Below, piece by piece: positions 5,235-6,378 of a stretch of 6,378 nt of DNA. Position numbers and translations under genes: made by a program. The notes beneath the pieces were generated by a model. It saw only the letters and a list, made by a program, of their open reading frames with translations. It did not search any database and was not told where the DNA came from. Source of the stretch: an uncultured bacterium (GTDB taxonomy: Bacteria > Actinomycetota > Coriobacteriia > Coriobacteriales > Eggerthellaceae); contig CAJMLT010000055.1 in NCBI GenBank assembly GCA_905214325.1, positions 1-6,378 of the forward strand, given 5' to 3'. Every line of letters begins with the position of its first letter. Within the stretch, counting starts at the first letter, position 1.

Positions 5235-5798
5235 TATGGCTTCGCGTAGCTCGTCGAATCCGGTTCCCTTTTCCGATGAGCAGGCGATCACGGTTACCGA
5301 ATCGGTCAGACCGAGCTGCTTGCGGATAGCGCGTACCTGATTGTTCGCCTGCGACTTGCTGATCTTGTCGGCCTTGGTGAGCACGATGGTGAAGGGTAGT
5401 TCACACGCGGAAAGAAATTCGATCATCTGCTCATCCAGCTTCGTAGCGGGATGGCGGATGTCGATCAGAGCCACGACCAAAGCGTAGAAACGGTATTGGT
5501 CGAAATAGCCGTTGATCATTTCCGACCAGCGGCTTTTTTCCGACTTCGCCACTTTCGCGTACCCGTATCCGGGCAGATCGACGAAATCGATCTCGTCGTT
5601 GCCGAAAAAGTTGATGGTGGAGGTTTTTCCCGGTACGGAGGAAACCCGGGCGAGTTGCTTGCGGTTGAGAAGACGGTTGATGAGCGATGATTTGCCGACG
5701 TTCGATCGTCCGACGAACGATACCTCGGGACGCTTCGATGCGGGGATCTGCGAAGAGGTGCCGAAGGATCCTTTGTATTCCACCTGATGGTAGTTCAT
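5217..5798 (-). CDS. engB: Ribosome biogenesis GTPase EngB (YsxC/YihA)
   Basis: This small GTPase aids late assembly of the large ribosomal subunit and is essential in several bacteria. The 193-aa product is of normal size for YsxC and consists mainly of the TrmE-Era-EngA-EngB-Septin type G domain: G1 GRSNVGKS (30-37), G2 Thr in PGKTST (56-61), G3 DLPG (74-77) within DLPGYGYA, G4 TKAD (141-144) and G5 SSEKG (174-178). The ATG at 5798 is chosen because GGAGAAAGG precedes it at eight bases and MNYHQVEYKG matches the expected family N-terminus. An in-frame ATG at 5882 would add 28 arginine-rich residues, lacks a good ribosome binding site and would lie almost at the predicted transcription start. 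It converges on iscU and is divergent from the channel gene; no functional tie to the Fe-S genes is evident. Confidence 0.94.
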   Translation of the reverse strand: MNYHQVEYKGSFGTSSQIPASKRPEVSFVGRSNVGKSSLINRLLNRKQLARVSSVPGKTSTINFFGNDEIDFVDLPGYGYAKVAKSEKSRWSEMINGYFDQYRFYALVVALIDIRHPATKLDEQMIEFLSACELPFTIVLTKADKISKSQANNQVRAIRKQLGLTDSVTVIACSSEKGTGFDELREAIERACK

Positions 5799-5896
5799 GA
5801 AATAAACCTTTCTCCGCACGTGTGCGTTTGTGCCGCCCCGCCGTAGCCGCGGCATATCGGGCTCGGTGTTTTCCCGCATCAAACGTTGGATTTTCC

Positions 5897-5924
5897 ATGA
5901 TAGCAGCTAATGATGGAGTGTCGA
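5897..5924 (-). promoter_or_regulatory. engB promoter
   Basis: On the minus strand, TCGACA (complement of 5919-5924) matches the -35 consensus at five of six positions. After 16 bases comes TATCAT (complement of 5897-5902), preceded by TGC, making an extended -10. Initiation would fall near 5890, with a leader of about 92 nt that contains a GC-rich stretch and the dyad CGCAC-GT-GTGCG (5815-5826) next to the ribosome binding site. Confidence 0.55.
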
Positions 5925-5939
5925 CGTGTCCCGGGCGGC

Positions 5940-5945
5940 TATGAT
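5940..5945 (+). promoter_or_regulatory. Candidate -10 box of the mscS-type gene
   Basis: TATGAT matches the -10 consensus at five of six positions. No good -35 is found upstream. Initiation near 5952 would lie downstream of the in-frame ATGs at 5910 and 5913, which supports the ATG at 5979 as the translation start. The region upstream overlaps the engB promoter. Confidence 0.35.
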
Positions 5946-5978
5946 TGGGGAACGGAAACGGACGAACCAGAGAAGACC

Positions 5979-6378
5979 ATGCAGCAGATCGACGAACTTT
6001 TTTCTCAGATAACGGGTAACAGCACCATAGGGCGTGTTCTTCTGGCGTGCGCGTTGTTGATCGTGGTGGCCATCGTTTCGCACCTCGTAGTCAAATGGCT
6101 CAAGCGCCTCATGGCGCGTGATGACACATCGTTGCCGCAAAGTTCCATATTCATCAACATCGCCCGTGGTCTGGTATGGGGCTTGGGTATCTGCTTCATT
6201 CTGGATTCCTGCTTCAACGTCAACATGACCGCGCTCGTCGCCGCTTTGGGTGTCGGCGGCATCGCCATCTCGCTGGGCTTCCAAGATACGCTCGCCAACC
6301 TCATCGGTGGTGCCCAGATATCGTTCATGCGCATAATCGAGCCGGGTGACAATATCGCGGTCGGCACACAGAAGGGCG
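5979..6378 (+). CDS. MscS-family mechanosensitive channel, N-terminal part
   Basis: This inner-membrane channel opens under membrane tension to release solutes during osmotic downshock. Only the first 133 codons are present; the gene runs off the right edge. Visible are TM1 (about 17-40, LLACALLIVVAIVSHLV), TM2 (about 57-78) and the pore helix TM3 with the MscS signature VAALGVGGIAISLGFQDTLANLIGG (87-111), whose Gly and Ala pattern allows helix packing and which ends in the FQDTLAN turn. ISFMRIIEPGDNIAV (114-128) begins the cytoplasmic beta domain. With only one or two helices before the pore helix it resembles MscS or YnaI-like small members, not the large MscK type. Purines AGAGAAG (5970-5976) give a weak ribosome binding site. 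ATGs at 5910 and 5913 are in frame and would add up to 23 residues, but have no ribosome binding site. Confidence 0.88.
   Translation, partial: MQQIDELFSQITGNSTIGRVLLACALLIVVAIVSHLVVKWLKRLMARDDTSLPQSSIFINIARGLVWGLGICFILDSCFNVNMTALVAALGVGGIAISLGFQDTLANLIGGAQISFMRIIEPGDNIAVGTQKG

Noticed and set aside
5799..5882. Longer EngB with an extra 28 N-terminal residues
   Set aside because: The arginine-rich extension is not typical of the family, and the good ribosome binding site lies before the inner ATG at 5798.

Overview
The window carries seven protein genes of a moderately GC-rich bacterium, all of housekeeping type: serA(+), cysK(+), an Rrf2/IscR-type regulator(-), iscS(+), iscU(+), engB(-) and the first part of an MscS-type channel gene (+, cut by the right edge). 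Strong AGGAG-type ribosome binding sites, a short (388 aa) ACT-containing SerA and an Rrf2 regulator divergent from cysteine desulfurase and IscU suggest an anaerobic Gram-positive lineage such as Coriobacteriia or Clostridia. This placement is inferred from gene type only and is tentative. No mobile element, CRISPR array, tRNA or rRNA was seen.

Layout. Positions 1-370 hold no gene I can support: the first 175 bases or so are AT-rich with a repeated ATACG/TTTTG motif, followed by the serA leader. serA and cysK follow in the same direction, separated by 175 bp that contain a separate cysK promoter. cysK and the regulator gene converge on a 200-bp gap (2646-2845) holding three hairpins. The regulator and iscS diverge from a 196-bp control region (3260-3455) with promoters, repeats and a dyad. 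iscS and iscU are co-directional, 102 bp apart. iscU and engB converge with 15 bp between them. engB and mscS diverge from a 180-bp region.

How the genes fit together. SerA makes the precursor of serine, CysK makes cysteine from O-acetylserine and sulfide, IscS takes sulfur from cysteine, and IscU assembles that sulfur with iron into Fe-S clusters. The regulator has a Cys triad like the cluster ligands of IscR, so it may sense Fe-S status. The serine acetyltransferase needed between SerA and CysK is not in the window. A similar 17-bp dyad, (C/T)CTA-N9-TAGG, lies in the cysK promoter and just downstream of the iscS promoter. This suggests one regulator, most simply the Rrf2 protein encoded between them, controls both cysteine synthesis and cysteine use. 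EngB (ribosome assembly) and MscS (osmotic release) are not obviously related to the pathway.

I found no wholly new system. The best leads are the shared dyad, the IscR-like protein with Gln where E. coli IscR has its His cluster ligand, and the structured intergenic regions.
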